In this document: positions 35,644 to 45,436 of the stretch, piece by piece | How positions within the stretch are numbered: position 1 is the first letter of the stretch | Layout: every line of letters begins with the position of its first letter | Source of the DNA: Enterobacteriaceae bacterium | GTDB lineage: Bacteria; Pseudomonadota; Gammaproteobacteria; Enterobacterales; Enterobacteriaceae | Assembly (NCBI GenBank): GCA_902363335.1 | Contig: CABIZV010000008.1 | Span: 1-64,000 of the forward strand | Direction: 5' to 3' | DNA length: 64,000 nucleotides | Made by a program: the position numbers and the translations under genes | The notes under the pieces: model-generated | Told to the model about the DNA's origin: nothing | Database searches by the model: none | What the model saw: only the letters and a program-made list of their open reading frames with translations

Positions 35644-35676
35644 GTAGCCCGGCCAAGCGAAGCGCCGCCGGGTTAG
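35644..35676. repeat. single REP element after aaeB
   Basis: GTAGCCCGGCCAAGCGAAGC...CGCCGGGTT is a palindromic REP unit of the same type as those in the array before arcB. It lies 16 nt after the aaeB stop. Confidence 0.8.
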
Positions 35677-35779
35677 CCACCCTATATCCCCGATGTAAAT
35701 TTCACTTTCAGCATTCTGGAAACTGTCCCCCTACAAGCGATGGCTATACTTAAACGGAGACACTTTTCAGGAGGATGTA

Positions 35780-37234
35780 ATGACAACGCTTGCACTGCAG
35801 GACAACGATCTTTTTCAGACCGGTTATCTGGTTAATGGTGAATGGCGCAAGCTTGATACCACCTTTGACGTCCTCAACCCGGCAACGGGCGAGGTGGTCG
35901 CCAAAGTCGCGAAAGCCGGTACAAAAGAGACTGAAGGCGCGATTGCCGCAGCCGCTAAAGCCTTTCCATTATGGCGAGCAAAGACCGCCAAGGCGCGCTC
36001 TGAACTGCTATATCGCTGGTATCAGCTGATTATCGACAACAAAAGCTGGCTGGCGCGGCTGATGACACTGGAGCAGGGGAAACCGTTGAAAGAGGCGGAA
36101 GGGGAAGTCGAGTACGCGGCGAGTTTTATCCAGTGGTTTGCAGAGCAAGGCAAACGGGCGAACGGTGAAATCATCCCGCCGGTTAAACCGGGTTCACGCA
36201 TTCTGGCCACCCGTGAACCTATTGGCGTGGTGGCGGCAATTACCCCCTGGAATTTCCCGATGGCGATGCTGACCCGCAAGCTTGGCCCGGCATTGGCCGC
36301 CGGCTGTACCGGGGTGATTAAACCCGCTAATAACACCCCATTATGTGCATTTGCACTGCTGGCGCTGGCGAAAAAAGCCGGGATCCCCGATGGCGTTTTG
36401 AATGCGGTCGCCGGGAATACCGCAGAAATCAGCGATGCCATCATGGCGAGCCACGAGGTGCGCAAAATCTCCTTCACCGGTTCAACCTCGGTGGGCAAAA
36501 CGCTGGTACGCAATGCCGCAGAAACCATGAAGAAGGTCTCCATGGAGCTTGGCGGTAACGCGCCGTATATCGTCTTTGAGGACGCGGATATTGATGCCGC
36601 CGTGCAGGGCGCCATTGCCAATAAATTCCGTAATGCCGGGCAGGTGTGCGTCAGCGTGAACCGTTTTTACATTCACGATAGTGTTTATCAACGCTTTGTC
36701 AGCCAACTGGCGAACGCCGTGAAGGCGTTGAAAGTGGGCAACGGGCTTGATGAAGGGGTTGTTGTTGGGCCGCTTATTGAAGCGTCGGCGGTAAAAAAAG
36801 TGCGTGAACACGTTGAAGATGCGATTGCAAAAGGCGCCGAAATCCTCGCCGGTGGTGAGCCACATCATCTGGGCGGTAACTTCTGGCAACCAACGGTGCT
36901 GGGTGAGTGTCATGAGCAAATGCAACTGGCGCAGGAAGAGACGTTCGGCCCGTTAGCCGCCTGCTTCCGCTTTAGCGATGAAGAGGATGTTATTCAACGC
37001 GCGAATAATACTCCCTATGGCCTGGCCGCTTACTTTTACACGCAAAATCTGTCCCGTGTCTTCCGGGTCTCACAGGCATTAGAAAGCGGCATGATCGGTA
37101 TTAATGAGTGTGCGGTATCGACAGAGCTTGGGCCGTTTGGTGGCGTGAAAGAGTCGGGGCTGGGACGTGAAGGTTCGGTGCTGGGATTGGAAGAGTACCT
37201 TGAGGTCAAAACGTTACACATTGGGGGGTTATAG
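35780..37234 (+). CDS. NAD(P)-dependent succinate-semialdehyde-type dehydrogenase
   Basis: This 484-residue aldehyde dehydrogenase is closest in pattern to GabD-type succinate-semialdehyde dehydrogenases. The catalytic Cys290 lies in FRNAGQVCVSVNRF and the base Glu256 in MELGGNAPY. The cofactor loop is FTGSTSVGKTL, and TPWNFPMAMLTRKLGPALAA and the C-terminal GGVKESGLGREGS are intact. AGGAGG precedes the ATG. It lies between aaeB and yhcO, adjacent in E. coli, so it is an insertion at this junction. The true substrate could be another semialdehyde, and no aminotransferase or permease gene accompanies it. Confidence 0.85.
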   Translation: MTTLALQDNDLFQTGYLVNGEWRKLDTTFDVLNPATGEVVAKVAKAGTKETEGAIAAAAKAFPLWRAKTAKARSELLYRWYQLIIDNKSWLARLMTLEQGKPLKEAEGEVEYAASFIQWFAEQGKRANGEIIPPVKPGSRILATREPIGVVAAITPWNFPMAMLTRKLGPALAAGCTGVIKPANNTPLCAFALLALAKKAGIPDGVLNAVAGNTAEISDAIMASHEVRKISFTGSTSVGKTLVRNAAETMKKVSMELGGNAPYIVFEDADIDAAVQGAIANKFRNAGQVCVSVNRFYIHDSVYQRFVSQLANAVKALKVGNGLDEGVVVGPLIEASAVKKVREHVEDAIAKGAEILAGGEPHHLGGNFWQPTVLGECHEQMQLAQEETFGPLAACFRFSDEEDVIQRANNTPYGLAAYFYTQNLSRVFRVSQALESGMIGINECAVSTELGPFGGVKESGLGREGSVLGLEEYLEVKTLHIGGL

Positions 37235-37262
37235 ACACATGGGATTGGATGAGGGCGTGGAG

Positions 37263-37538
37263 ATGAAAATCTATACTTTTGATTTTGACGAGATAGAGGA
37301 TCAGGGCGATTTTTACCGTGAATTTGCCCGACTCTTTGCCCTCGACGGCGAGCCGATCCGCGATCTGGATGCGCTGTGGGAAGCGGTGATCAGCCCGGAG
37401 ATGCCGCTTCCTCTGGAGATTGAATTCATTCATCTCGATGATAAGCAGCGTCGACGCTATGGCGCGTTGATCTTATTGTTTGATGAAGCGGAAGAAGAGC
37501 GGGAAGGGATGCTGCGCTTTAACATTCGGCGCGGATAA
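37263..37538 (+). CDS. yhcO: barstar-family protein YhcO
   Basis: This 91-residue acidic protein belongs to the barstar (ribonuclease inhibitor) family. The barstar-like motifs are DFDEIEDQGDFYREFARLF, the RDLDALWEAV core and LEIEFIHL. No barnase-like toxin gene is nearby, so the partner is unknown. ATG 37263 matches the E. coli start, with GAGGG 7 nt upstream. It follows the dehydrogenase by 28 nt. Confidence 0.9.
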   Translation: MKIYTFDFDEIEDQGDFYREFARLFALDGEPIRDLDALWEAVISPEMPLPLEIEFIHLDDKQRRRYGALILLFDEAEEEREGMLRFNIRRG

Positions 37539-37567
37539 AAAAAGCCCTCGCAAAAGGGCGAGGGCAA
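37537..37567 (-). terminator. terminator between yhcO and the yhcN paralogue
   Basis: On the minus strand GCCCTCG and CGAGGGC enclose an 8-nt loop and are followed by a T-run. A second small hairpin, GTCGTC/GACGAC (37568-37585), stands just before it. It serves the minus-strand yhcN-like gene; the plus side is only weakly T-rich. Confidence 0.85.
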
Positions 37568-37591
37568 GTCGTCGGTCAAGACGACGAGGGT

Positions 37592-37858
37592 TTATTTGTA
37601 CAACTCTGCAGTTGCGTGCCAGCTATCGCCGGTACGTGCTTCAATAATGCGGTAGCTGCTAGCGCCTTGTTTTTCAGCTTTCGCGGCTAATTCGCTACGC
37701 ATGTCCATTGGTGTACTCCCGACCTGTGACAGAGAAATGGTACCCATGGATTGCAGGTTCTGAGCCTGGTCGGCGTTAATTTGTTGTGCGGCGGCGTTTG
37801 CGCCGAAAGAGAGTACGGATGCCAGACCAAGGGATGCGATGATAATTGCGCTTTTCAT
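37592..37858 (-). CDS. periplasmic YhcN/BhsA-family protein, copy 2
   Basis: This 88-residue secreted protein has a signal peptide cleaved near residue 22 (ANA) and the DUF1471 fold seen in YhcN, BhsA and McbA. These small stress proteins act at the cell surface or in the periplasm. Its C-terminus SSYRIIEARTGDSWHATAEL is nearly identical to that of the neighbouring yhcN, 110 bp upstream on the same strand, so the pair arose by tandem duplication. The N-terminal half has diverged more. Confidence 0.9.
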   Translation of the reverse strand: MKSAIIIASLGLASVLSFGANAAAQQINADQAQNLQSMGTISLSQVGSTPMDMRSELAAKAEKQGASSYRIIEARTGDSWHATAELYK

Positions 37859-37968
37859 ACTATTTACTCCTCACCTTATTATGCAGCGGTGAGAGGACGT
37901 TCTTTCTGATTCCTGAACCGCTGTAGATATTTTATTTGCTGATAATTAACGCGTTATTTCACTAGAGC

Positions 37969-38232
37969 TTATTTATACAGCTCAGCGGTTGCGTGCCAAT
38001 GAGAACCGGTACGCGCTTCAATAATGCGATAAGAAGATGCCCCTTCTTCCTGTGCTTTTTTGTTCAGCATTTGGTGCATATCCATCGGGGTGGAACCTAC
38101 GGAGCCGATGGAAACGGTGCCAAGGGATTCACGCGATTGGGCCTGCTCGCTATTGATAGAATCAGCGGCGAATGCGCCAAAAGAGAGAACGGAAAGGATG
38201 CTTAGGGCTGCAACGGTTGTTTTGATTTTCAT
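37969..38232 (-). CDS. yhcN: periplasmic stress protein YhcN
   Basis: YhcN is an 87-residue DUF1471 protein of the BhsA/McbA family. It has a signal peptide (about 1-22, cleaved after FAA). In E. coli it is linked to acid and peroxide stress. The residues MKIKTTVAALSILSVLSFGA are almost the same as in E. coli YhcN, so this copy is the ortholog and the downstream copy the extra. A candidate CRP site lies about 40 nt upstream. Confidence 0.94.
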   Translation of the reverse strand: MKIKTTVAALSILSVLSFGAFAADSINSEQAQSRESLGTVSIGSVGSTPMDMHQMLNKKAQEEGASSYRIIEARTGSHWHATAELYK

Positions 38233-38272
38233 GATTCTTACCTCGTCGAATTTTTTTGGAAGGTCTTTATTC

Positions 38273-38288
38273 TGTGACCCTCATCACG
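38273..38288. promoter_or_regulatory. candidate CRP site upstream of yhcN
   Basis: TGTGA-CCCTCA-TCACG has one perfect half-site and one with a single mismatch, with the 6-bp spacer of CRP sites. It is centred about 48 nt upstream of the yhcN ATG. The 38289-38611 gap that follows is AT-rich with no recognised gene. Confidence 0.45.
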
Positions 38289-38576
38289 AAATTAAGTATA
38301 CACTAATCACATGAAATATTAATACCCGACTAATGGTTTCGCGTGTAATTACTTGTCAGGATCCGTCATTTTTAGAACTTTTATGTATAAAAAAAGGCAT
38401 AATCTGGCAAAGTTAAATGTAAATAATGCGTAAAATCAAAAAGATAGGATAATTTGATATTTTGTGCGCTTAAGGCGGGATATATTCACTGTGTATATGT
38501 ATTGGAGCGGTAAATCGCACTAAATGCTAACGAAACGGCAGTGGAAGCCAGGGGAGCTGGGCGGGGGGAGAAGCCG

Positions 38577-38598
38577 CTCCTCTGGACATCCAGAGGAG
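38577..38598 (-). terminator. hairpin after argR
   Basis: CTCCTCTGG and CCAGAGGAG form a perfect 9-bp stem with loop ACAT, 14 nt beyond the argR stop. There is no T-run, so termination is only probable. Confidence 0.5.
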
Positions 38599-38611
38599 GC
38601 AGCAGAGAGCC

Positions 38612-39082
38612 TTACAGTTCCTGCTCGAACAGAATCTGGATAGCCTCAAAGAGTTCTTTAACGCTAAAGCCTCTGGCGGGAGTGGTGAAAATCGTGTCAT
38701 CGCCGGCGATACTGCCGAGAATGCCTTCAGCCTTACCCAGTGAGTCCAGCAGACGTGCGATCAGCTGTGCCGCGCCGGGGCTGGTATGGATGACAACCAC
38801 GGAGTCGTTGTAATCAATATCCAGCACCAGATTTTTAAGCGGGCTGGTGGTGGTCGGTACGCCAAGCTCGGCTGGCAGACAGTAAACCATCTCCATTTTG
38901 GCATTGCGCGTACGCACGGCGCCAAACTTAGTCAGCATACGCGAGACTTTGGACTGGTTAATATTATCGAAGCCCTCTTCCTGTAAGGCCTGAACAATTT
39001 CGCCCTGAGAGCTAAATTTTTCTTCCTTCAGAAGGGCTTTAAAGGCTTTAACTAATTCTTCTTGTTTGGTTGAACTTCGCAT
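38612..39082 (-). CDS. argR: arginine repressor ArgR
   Basis: ArgR is a hexameric repressor/activator that uses L-arginine as corepressor and also serves Xer recombination. The 156 residues equal the E. coli length. The N-terminal winged helix (SQGEIVQALQEEGFDNINQS, about 24-43) and the C-terminal arginine-binding GDDTIF motif are present. It is divergent from mdh, and ARG boxes precede the gene, so it is autoregulated. Confidence 0.97.
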   Translation of the reverse strand: MRSSTKQEELVKAFKALLKEEKFSSQGEIVQALQEEGFDNINQSKVSRMLTKFGAVRTRNAKMEMVYCLPAELGVPTTTSPLKNLVLDIDYNDSVVVIHTSPGAAQLIARLLDSLGKAEGILGSIAGDDTIFTTPARGFSVKELFEAIQILFEQEL

Positions 39083-39107
39083 AAGTCACCCGAGTATGGT
39101 GGTGAAA

Positions 39108-39144
39108 TTAACATTATTATGCATATAGGTGAATTTTTATGCAA
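39108..39144 (-). promoter_or_regulatory. paired ARG boxes in the argR promoter
   Basis: On the minus strand the sites TTGCATAAAAATTCACCT (39144-39127) and TATGCATAATAATGTTAA (39125-39108) match the 18-bp ARG box pattern with inverted TGCAT/ATTCA half-sites. They lie 26-62 nt upstream of argR, the same arrangement as the E. coli argR operator. The rest of the 39083-39537 gap includes the mdh promoter region. I see no gene in it. Confidence 0.8.
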
Positions 39145-39537
39145 AACAATTTGCCCCAAGAGGCTAAATAAAAAACAGAAAGGCAGGATTTTAGCAAATA
39201 TTAGCCCTAAGAAACATGCTTATGTCACGGGACGCAAATAAGTTAAAAGTAAATGAATTGTTATTAAATTGCTGTTGTTTTACGCAACATGCTGCGTATA
39301 TTGTAATCGATAGTTGATGAAAATTTGGTTTCGTAGACAGGCCTTTTTCTGGAAGTCATGCGATGACGCCAACAATGCTGTTGGAGAACCCGCATTATGT
39401 AAGCAATTATATTGTAATTATTTACCTCGTGAATTAAGGTCGCCGCAACGGAGTAACAACAGGTCTCTCCTGCGTTGGTTATGCGGTCCACAGCAGGTCG
39501 TTACCTGAATGTCATTAACCATAATAAGGAGTTTAGG

Positions 39538-40476
39538 ATGAAAGTCGCAGTCCTTGGTGCCGCCGGCGGAATCGGTCAGGCGCTTGCCCTACTACTAAAG
39601 ACCCAACTTCCTTCAGGTTCAGAACTCTCATTGTATGATATCGCCCCCGTCACGCCTGGTGTCGCGGTCGATCTCAGTCATATTCCTACTGATGTTAAAA
39701 TCAAAGGTTTCTCGGGTGAAGATGCGACGCCAGCGCTTGTTGGGGCTGATGTGGTCCTGATCTCCGCGGGGGTTGCCCGTAAACCCGGTATGGATCGCTC
39801 CGATCTGTTTAACGTTAACGCCGGGATTGTGAAAAACCTGGTACAACAAATTGCCAAAACCGCGCCAAAAGCCTGCATTGGTATTATTACCAATCCGGTC
39901 AACACTACGGTGGCCATTGCCGCTGAAGTGCTGAAAAAGGCGGGCGTGTACGATAAGAACAAACTGTTCGGCGTCACGACGCTGGATATCATCCGCTCAA
40001 ATACCTTCGTGGCTGAGCTGAAAGGTAAAAACTGTGGCGATGTTGAAGTGCCGGTGATTGGCGGCCACTCTGGCGTGACCATCCTGCCTTTATTGTCACA
40101 GATCCCAGGCATTAGCTTCTCCGAACAGGAAGTGAATGACTTAACCAAACGCATCCAGAACGCGGGCACCGAAGTGGTGGAAGCGAAGGCGGGTGGCGGA
40201 TCCGCAACGCTCTCAATGGGACAGGCGGCAGCGCGTTTCGGCTTGTCGCTGGTTCGTGCCCTACAGGGCGAAAAGGGCGTGGTGGAATGTGCTTATGTTG
40301 AAGGCGACGGCGAATACGCACGTTTCTTCTCACAGCCGCTGCTGCTGGGTAAAAACGGGATTGAAGAACGCCGCGCAATCGGCAAACTGAGCGCCTACGA
40401 ACAGCAGGCGCTGGAAGGTATGCTGGAGACGCTGCGAAAAGATATTCAGCTGGGTGAAGAGTTCATTAATAAATAA
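39538..40476 (+). CDS. mdh: malate dehydrogenase
   Basis: Mdh is the NAD-dependent TCA-cycle enzyme that oxidises malate to oxaloacetate. The 312 residues equal the E. coli length. The N-terminal cofactor loop VLGAAGGIGQALALLL, the substrate Arg region ARKPGMDRSDLF, and the catalytic His in GGHSGVTILPL are present. ATG 39538 follows AAGGAG; the in-frame ATG at 39475 lacks a ribosome site. Confidence 0.98.
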   Translation: MKVAVLGAAGGIGQALALLLKTQLPSGSELSLYDIAPVTPGVAVDLSHIPTDVKIKGFSGEDATPALVGADVVLISAGVARKPGMDRSDLFNVNAGIVKNLVQQIAKTAPKACIGIITNPVNTTVAIAAEVLKKAGVYDKNKLFGVTTLDIIRSNTFVAELKGKNCGDVEVPVIGGHSGVTILPLLSQIPGISFSEQEVNDLTKRIQNAGTEVVEAKAGGGSATLSMGQAAARFGLSLVRALQGEKGVVECAYVEGDGEYARFFSQPLLLGKNGIEERRAIGKLSAYEQQALEGMLETLRKDIQLGEEFINK

Positions 40477-40497
40477 GACGCAAAGTCTTACTGTCAC

Positions 40498-40525
40498 AAA
40501 GGGGCCGCATGGCCCCTTTGCTTTT
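40498..40525 (+). terminator. terminator between mdh and degS
   Basis: AAAGGGGCC-GCAT-GGCCCCTTT is a perfect 9-bp stem followed by GCTTTT, 21 nt past the mdh stop. It separates the converging mdh and degS genes and, read from the other side, has an A-rich start that gives TTTGTG. It may act in both directions. Confidence 0.88.
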
Positions 40526-40531
40526 AGTCCA

Positions 40532-41599
40532 TTAGTCTGATGCCGGATATTCCTGAATCGTCACCTGCATCGTCAATTTCTTATCATCCCGCATCACGAC
40601 AACCGGAATGACCGACCCTGGGCGAATCTCTGCCACCTGATCCATTGTCTCCAGCGCAGACACCGCCTGCTTACCGTTTACCGAGATAATCACGTCGTTG
40701 TTCTCGATACCGGCCTGGGCTGCCGGGCCATTCGGTGAGACATCGTTGACCACGATCCCTTGAATCGGGTCGATGCTGCTGCCCTGCGCGTGCAGAGGCG
40801 CAATTTCACGTCCGCTGATGCCGATAAAGCCACGGATCACCCGACCATCGCGAATCAGCTTGTCCATGATCTTGGTTGCCAGCTGGAATGGGATGGCGAA
40901 GCTGAGCCCTTCCGGCGTCTCACCGTCATTGCTCTTATCAAATGAGAGGGTGTTAATGCCCATCAGCTCGCCCAGCGAGTTCACTAACGCACCGCCCGAG
41001 TTACCATGGTTAATCGATGCGTCGGTTTGCAGGAAGTTCTGCCGACCGCTTGGGTTCAAGCCAATACGACCGGTGGCGCTGATAATCCCTTGGGTGATGG
41101 TCTGTCCGAGGTTGTATGGGTTACCAATCGCCAGTACCACATCTCCAATATGGGGAACGCGTGCTGGGTTAATCGGAATCACCGGCAGGCCACCAGTGGC
41201 ATTGATCTTGAGCACCGCCAGATCGGTCAGGCTATCGGAGCCCACCAATAGCGCTTCAAACACGCGACCATCCTGCAACGCGACGATGATTTGATCGGCA
41301 TTGTTGATCACGTGCTTATTGGTAATGATGTAGCCGCGTTCATCCATAATCACCCCGGAGCCGAGCGTTTTTATCTCCAGTTGATTGTTGGTGCTGTTGT
41401 TGACGCTGCGATTATAGACGTTGACCACCGCAGGCGCGGCGCGGCGCACCGCAGGGTTATAGCTCGCCGGCGTTTCATCCGTGCTGCTAAAGTGCGGGGT
41501 GGATAACGGGTTCCACTGGCGCAAAGAGGGGACGGTGGCAATCAGTATGCCGCCGACCAATAAGCCGAGTGCGACCGAACGTAAGAGCTTTACAAGCAT
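40532..41599 (-). CDS. degS: stress-sensing protease DegS
   Basis: DegS is the membrane-anchored serine protease that senses misfolded outer-membrane porins and starts RseA cleavage, releasing sigma-E. From ATG 41599 it has 355 residues, the E. coli length. The N-terminal membrane anchor (about 5-25), the HtrA protease domain (TNKHVINNAD His, LTDLAVLKI Asp, HGNSGGALV Ser) and one PDZ domain (about 255-355) are visible. It lies downstream of degQ with a hairpin in the gap. Confidence 0.96.
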   Translation of the reverse strand: MLVKLLRSVALGLLVGGILIATVPSLRQWNPLSTPHFSSTDETPASYNPAVRRAAPAVVNVYNRSVNNSTNNQLEIKTLGSGVIMDERGYIITNKHVINNADQIIVALQDGRVFEALLVGSDSLTDLAVLKINATGGLPVIPINPARVPHIGDVVLAIGNPYNLGQTITQGIISATGRIGLNPSGRQNFLQTDASINHGNSGGALVNSLGELMGINTLSFDKSNDGETPEGLSFAIPFQLATKIMDKLIRDGRVIRGFIGISGREIAPLHAQGSSIDPIQGIVVNDVSPNGPAAQAGIENNDVIISVNGKQAVSALETMDQVAEIRPGSVIPVVVMRDDKKLTMQVTIQEYPASD

Positions 41600-41646
41600 G
41601 ATACCGGCATCGTTGATAAGGAAACTGAGACGAAGCATACCACGAG

Positions 41647-41683
41647 TTAACCGGACATACATTCCATGCTATGTCCGGTTTAA
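41647..41683 (-). terminator. hairpin between degQ and degS
   Basis: TTAACCGGACATA (41647-41659) and TATGTCCGGTTTAA (41670-41683) make a long stem with a 10-nt loop just after the degQ stop (41690). The downstream side on the minus strand is only weakly T-rich. It may reduce readthrough from degQ into degS. Confidence 0.6.
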
Positions 41684-41689
41684 CATGGA

Positions 41690-43066
<1,377 letters not shown>

Positions 43067-43124
43067 TGATGCTGGCCCTCATGACCCAGAAGATAAGGAC
43101 AATGCTTCCCGAAAAGGCTGATGT

Positions 43125-43321
43125 ATACCCGTCATACTTCAAGCTGCAGGTGCGTTGGCTACGCTCGTTCACCCCAGTCACGTACTTATGTACGCTCCTG
43201 GGGATTATTGAGGGACATCCCTGTCCCTCACCAGAGGCCAGCCTTTGGCTGGTCAAATTCGTTCCTGACGAATTTGTCACTCCCTTGCCGCCTTCCTGCA
43301 ACTCGAATTATTTAGGGCATA
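43125..43321. repeat. ERIC element with extra hairpin block
   Basis: Arms GTCATACTTCAAGCTGCAGG and CCTGCAACTCGAATTATTTA and the core CACCCCAGTCACGTACTTAT...GGGGATTA identify an ERIC unit. Between the core (to 43207) and the right arm (from about 43280) lies an insertion of about 72 bp with three perfect hairpins: GAGGGACA/TGTCCCTC, GCCAGCC/GGCTGGC-like and AAATTCGT/ACGAATTT. The element occupies the zapG-degQ gap. Confidence 0.93.
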
Positions 43322-43356
43322 ATTGAAATAAATATAGTCGGCGTGTACAGAAGACG

Positions 43357-43379
43357 ACGGGCGCATATCATGCGCCCGT
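43357..43379 (-). terminator. hairpin after zapG
   Basis: ACGGGCGCAT-ATC-ATGCGCCCGT is a perfect 10-bp stem, 22 nt past the zapG stop on the minus strand. No clear T-run follows. It sits between the gene and the ERIC element. Confidence 0.6.
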
Positions 43380-43401
43380 GAAAAATAACCAAAAATGCAG
43401 A

Positions 43402-43800
43402 TTAATCGCGTTTGGCACCGCTTCTCAGCAGGCCAGAAGCGCCTTCTGAGTAGTCGCGTGGCATCTGAACCGGCGCCTGGTCATTCCCGGCTTCGGACTC
43501 CGCCAGACGGTTGCGGAATGGGTTGGCTTCAGGCGACATTCCCGGTAGCAAGTTGCTGGAGCTTTTCGCCATGTGCTGGTAAATCTGGCGGTAGTCATCG
43601 GCCATGTTATCGAGCAATTCTGCGCTGCGTGCAAAATGGCTGACCAGCTCTTCGCGATACTCTTCCAGCTCAGCTTTGTTTTTTTCCAGTTCGTACTGCA
43701 AGGCCTGTTGCTGGCGTAATTTGCGATTACCAAAACGCATGGCCACGGCACCGATGATGATACCGACAACTAACCCAATTAGCGCGTATTCCCAGGTCAT
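43402..43800 (-). CDS. zapG: cell-division/envelope protein ZapG (YhcB)
   Basis: YhcB/ZapG is a small inner-membrane protein involved in envelope growth and division. From ATG 43800 it has 132 residues, the E. coli length. One N-terminal membrane helix (YALIGLVVGIIIGAVAMRF, about 5-23) precedes a coiled coil (about 28-80) and a disordered tail ending GASGLLRSGAKRD. An upstream in-frame ATG at 43920 has no family support. It is divergent from zapE. Confidence 0.94.
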   Translation of the reverse strand: MTWEYALIGLVVGIIIGAVAMRFGNRKLRQQQALQYELEKNKAELEEYREELVSHFARSAELLDNMADDYRQIYQHMAKSSSNLLPGMSPEANPFRNRLAESEAGNDQAPVQMPRDYSEGASGLLRSGAKRD

Positions 43801-43998
43801 GAACATCTCCCATTGTTTTGTTATTCCGTAGGGTAGTGGCGACTTCGGCAACTCCATGCCTGCACCCGATAGTGCCACTATAACCGCTAATCCCGTAGAA
43901 GTGGAATCCTGACGCATCATCGCGTAGTGTAGAACGGACTTTTTTTAGTCAATCGTGAAGTAAGACATACCGGTTTTCAAAGGAATAACAATTAGATC

Positions 43999-45123
43999 AT
44001 GCAAAGCCTGTCCCCCACATCGCGCTATCTTCAGGCCCTCGAACAGGGCAGCCACCAACCTGATGATGTCCAGCGTGAGGCGGTAAGCCGCCTCGATACC
44101 ATTTACCAGGAACTTCAAACAAAAACAACGCCTCCCGCTTCTGGTGGAGGGCTAAAAGCGCGCTTTGGTAAATTGCTGGGCAAGAGAGACAACGACACCC
44201 CGACCGCCGTTCGCGGCCTTTATATGTGGGGCGGCGTTGGGCGCGGGAAAACCTGGCTAATGGATATGTTTTATCAAAGCCTGCCGGGCACGCGTAAACA
44301 GCGTCTGCATTTCCACCGTTTTATGCTGCGGGTGCACGAAGAACTGGCGGCATTGCAGGGGCACAGCGATCCGCTGGAAATCGTTGCCGAACGCTTTAAA
44401 GCCGAGACGGACGTTCTGTGTTTTGACGAATTTTTTGTCTCAGATATCACCGACGCCATGCTGCTTGGCGGTTTAATGAAAGCGTTGTTTGCCCGCGGTA
44501 TCACGCTTGTGGCAACCTCGAATATCCCGCCGGATGAACTTTATCGCAACGGTCTGCAGCGCGCGCGTTTCATACCTGCCATCGAAGCGATTAAAGAACA
44601 CTGTGACGTCATGAATGTTGATGCGGGTATCGACTACCGCTTGCGTACGCTCACTCAGGCGCATCTGTGGCTGTCGCCGCTCAATAGCGAGACGCGCCAG
44701 CAGATGGATAAGCTATGGCAGGCACTGGCGGGCACATCGCAGCACAATGCCAGTACGCTGGAAATTAATCATCGTCCGCTGCCGACGCTGGGGGTGGAGA
44801 ATCAAACGCTGGCGGTTTCCTTTACTACGCTCTGCGTTGATGCGCGTAGCCAGCATGACTATATCGCGCTCTCGCGTCTGTTCCATACGGTGATGCTGTT
44901 TGATGTTCCGGTGATGACGCCTTTGCTTGAGAGTGAAGCACGACGCTTTATCGCGCTGGTAGATGAATTCTATGAGCGCCATGTCAAGCTGGTGGTGAGT
45001 GCGGAAGTTGAGCTGTACAACATCTATCAGGGTGAACGGCTGAAGTTTGAGTTCCAGCGCTGCTTGTCGCGTTTGCAGGAAATGCAGAGCGAAGAGTATC
45101 TCAAGCGTCCGCATATGCCTTAA
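43999..45123 (+). CDS. zapE: cell-division ATPase ZapE
   Basis: ZapE is an AFG1-type ATPase that associates with the Z-ring at late constriction, mainly under low oxygen or heat stress. Its 374 residues are one short of E. coli. The P-loop is MWGGVGRGKTWLMD (near residue 80) and the Walker B segment is CFDEFFVSDITDA. The gene starts 198 nt from zapG in the opposite direction, so both promoters lie in that gap. Confidence 0.95.
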   Translation: MQSLSPTSRYLQALEQGSHQPDDVQREAVSRLDTIYQELQTKTTPPASGGGLKARFGKLLGKRDNDTPTAVRGLYMWGGVGRGKTWLMDMFYQSLPGTRKQRLHFHRFMLRVHEELAALQGHSDPLEIVAERFKAETDVLCFDEFFVSDITDAMLLGGLMKALFARGITLVATSNIPPDELYRNGLQRARFIPAIEAIKEHCDVMNVDAGIDYRLRTLTQAHLWLSPLNSETRQQMDKLWQALAGTSQHNASTLEINHRPLPTLGVENQTLAVSFTTLCVDARSQHDYIALSRLFHTVMLFDVPVMTPLLESEARRFIALVDEFYERHVKLVVSAEVELYNIYQGERLKFEFQRCLSRLQEMQSEEYLKRPHMP

Positions 45124-45436
45124 TAAGTGGCCCGGCAAGGCGATCGCGCCGCCCCCGGGGAAACACTCTGTACCCATTTCGCCATCACTTCGCTCAACCG
45201 GGTGCATGAGCAAACAAAACCCATCGCAAATCACATAAAGGGGTCGATCTTTGACCCCGACTTCTCTATACTCTTGCGACCCCACGTTACGAGAGAGTTT
45301 TTTTCCCAAAACTTTCTATGTGCTGGCATAGGCTATTCGAAGGGGTAGGTTTGCCGGACTTTGTCGTGTGAGCCTCAACTGACTAAACGTTTGGGTGTTC
45401 ACCAACGTGTAACTAATTTATTTGGGTAAGCTTTTA
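45124..45436 (+). promoter_or_regulatory. rplM leader and promoter region
   Basis: This 313-bp gap holds a degenerate REP-like palindrome (GGCCCGGCAAGGCG...CGCCGCCCCCGGGG, 45128-45160) after zapE. A short hairpin GGGGTC/GACCCC follows (45240-45258). Next comes a promoter-like TATACT (45267-45272) with the GC-rich start region TTGCGACCCC, typical of growth-rate-controlled ribosomal promoters. No clear -35 stands at the ideal distance. About 150 nt of leader precede rplM. Confidence 0.5.

Noticed and set aside
43125..43321. Possible insertion sequence remnant with terminal inverted repeats
   Set aside because: The arms and core match the ERIC repeat, no transposase frame exists, and the inner palindromes belong to the ERIC insertion.
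45251..45272. TTGACC and TATACT as a consensus rplM promoter
   Set aside because: The spacing between them is only 10 bp, too short for a sigma-70 promoter, so only the -10-like element is noted in the region entry.
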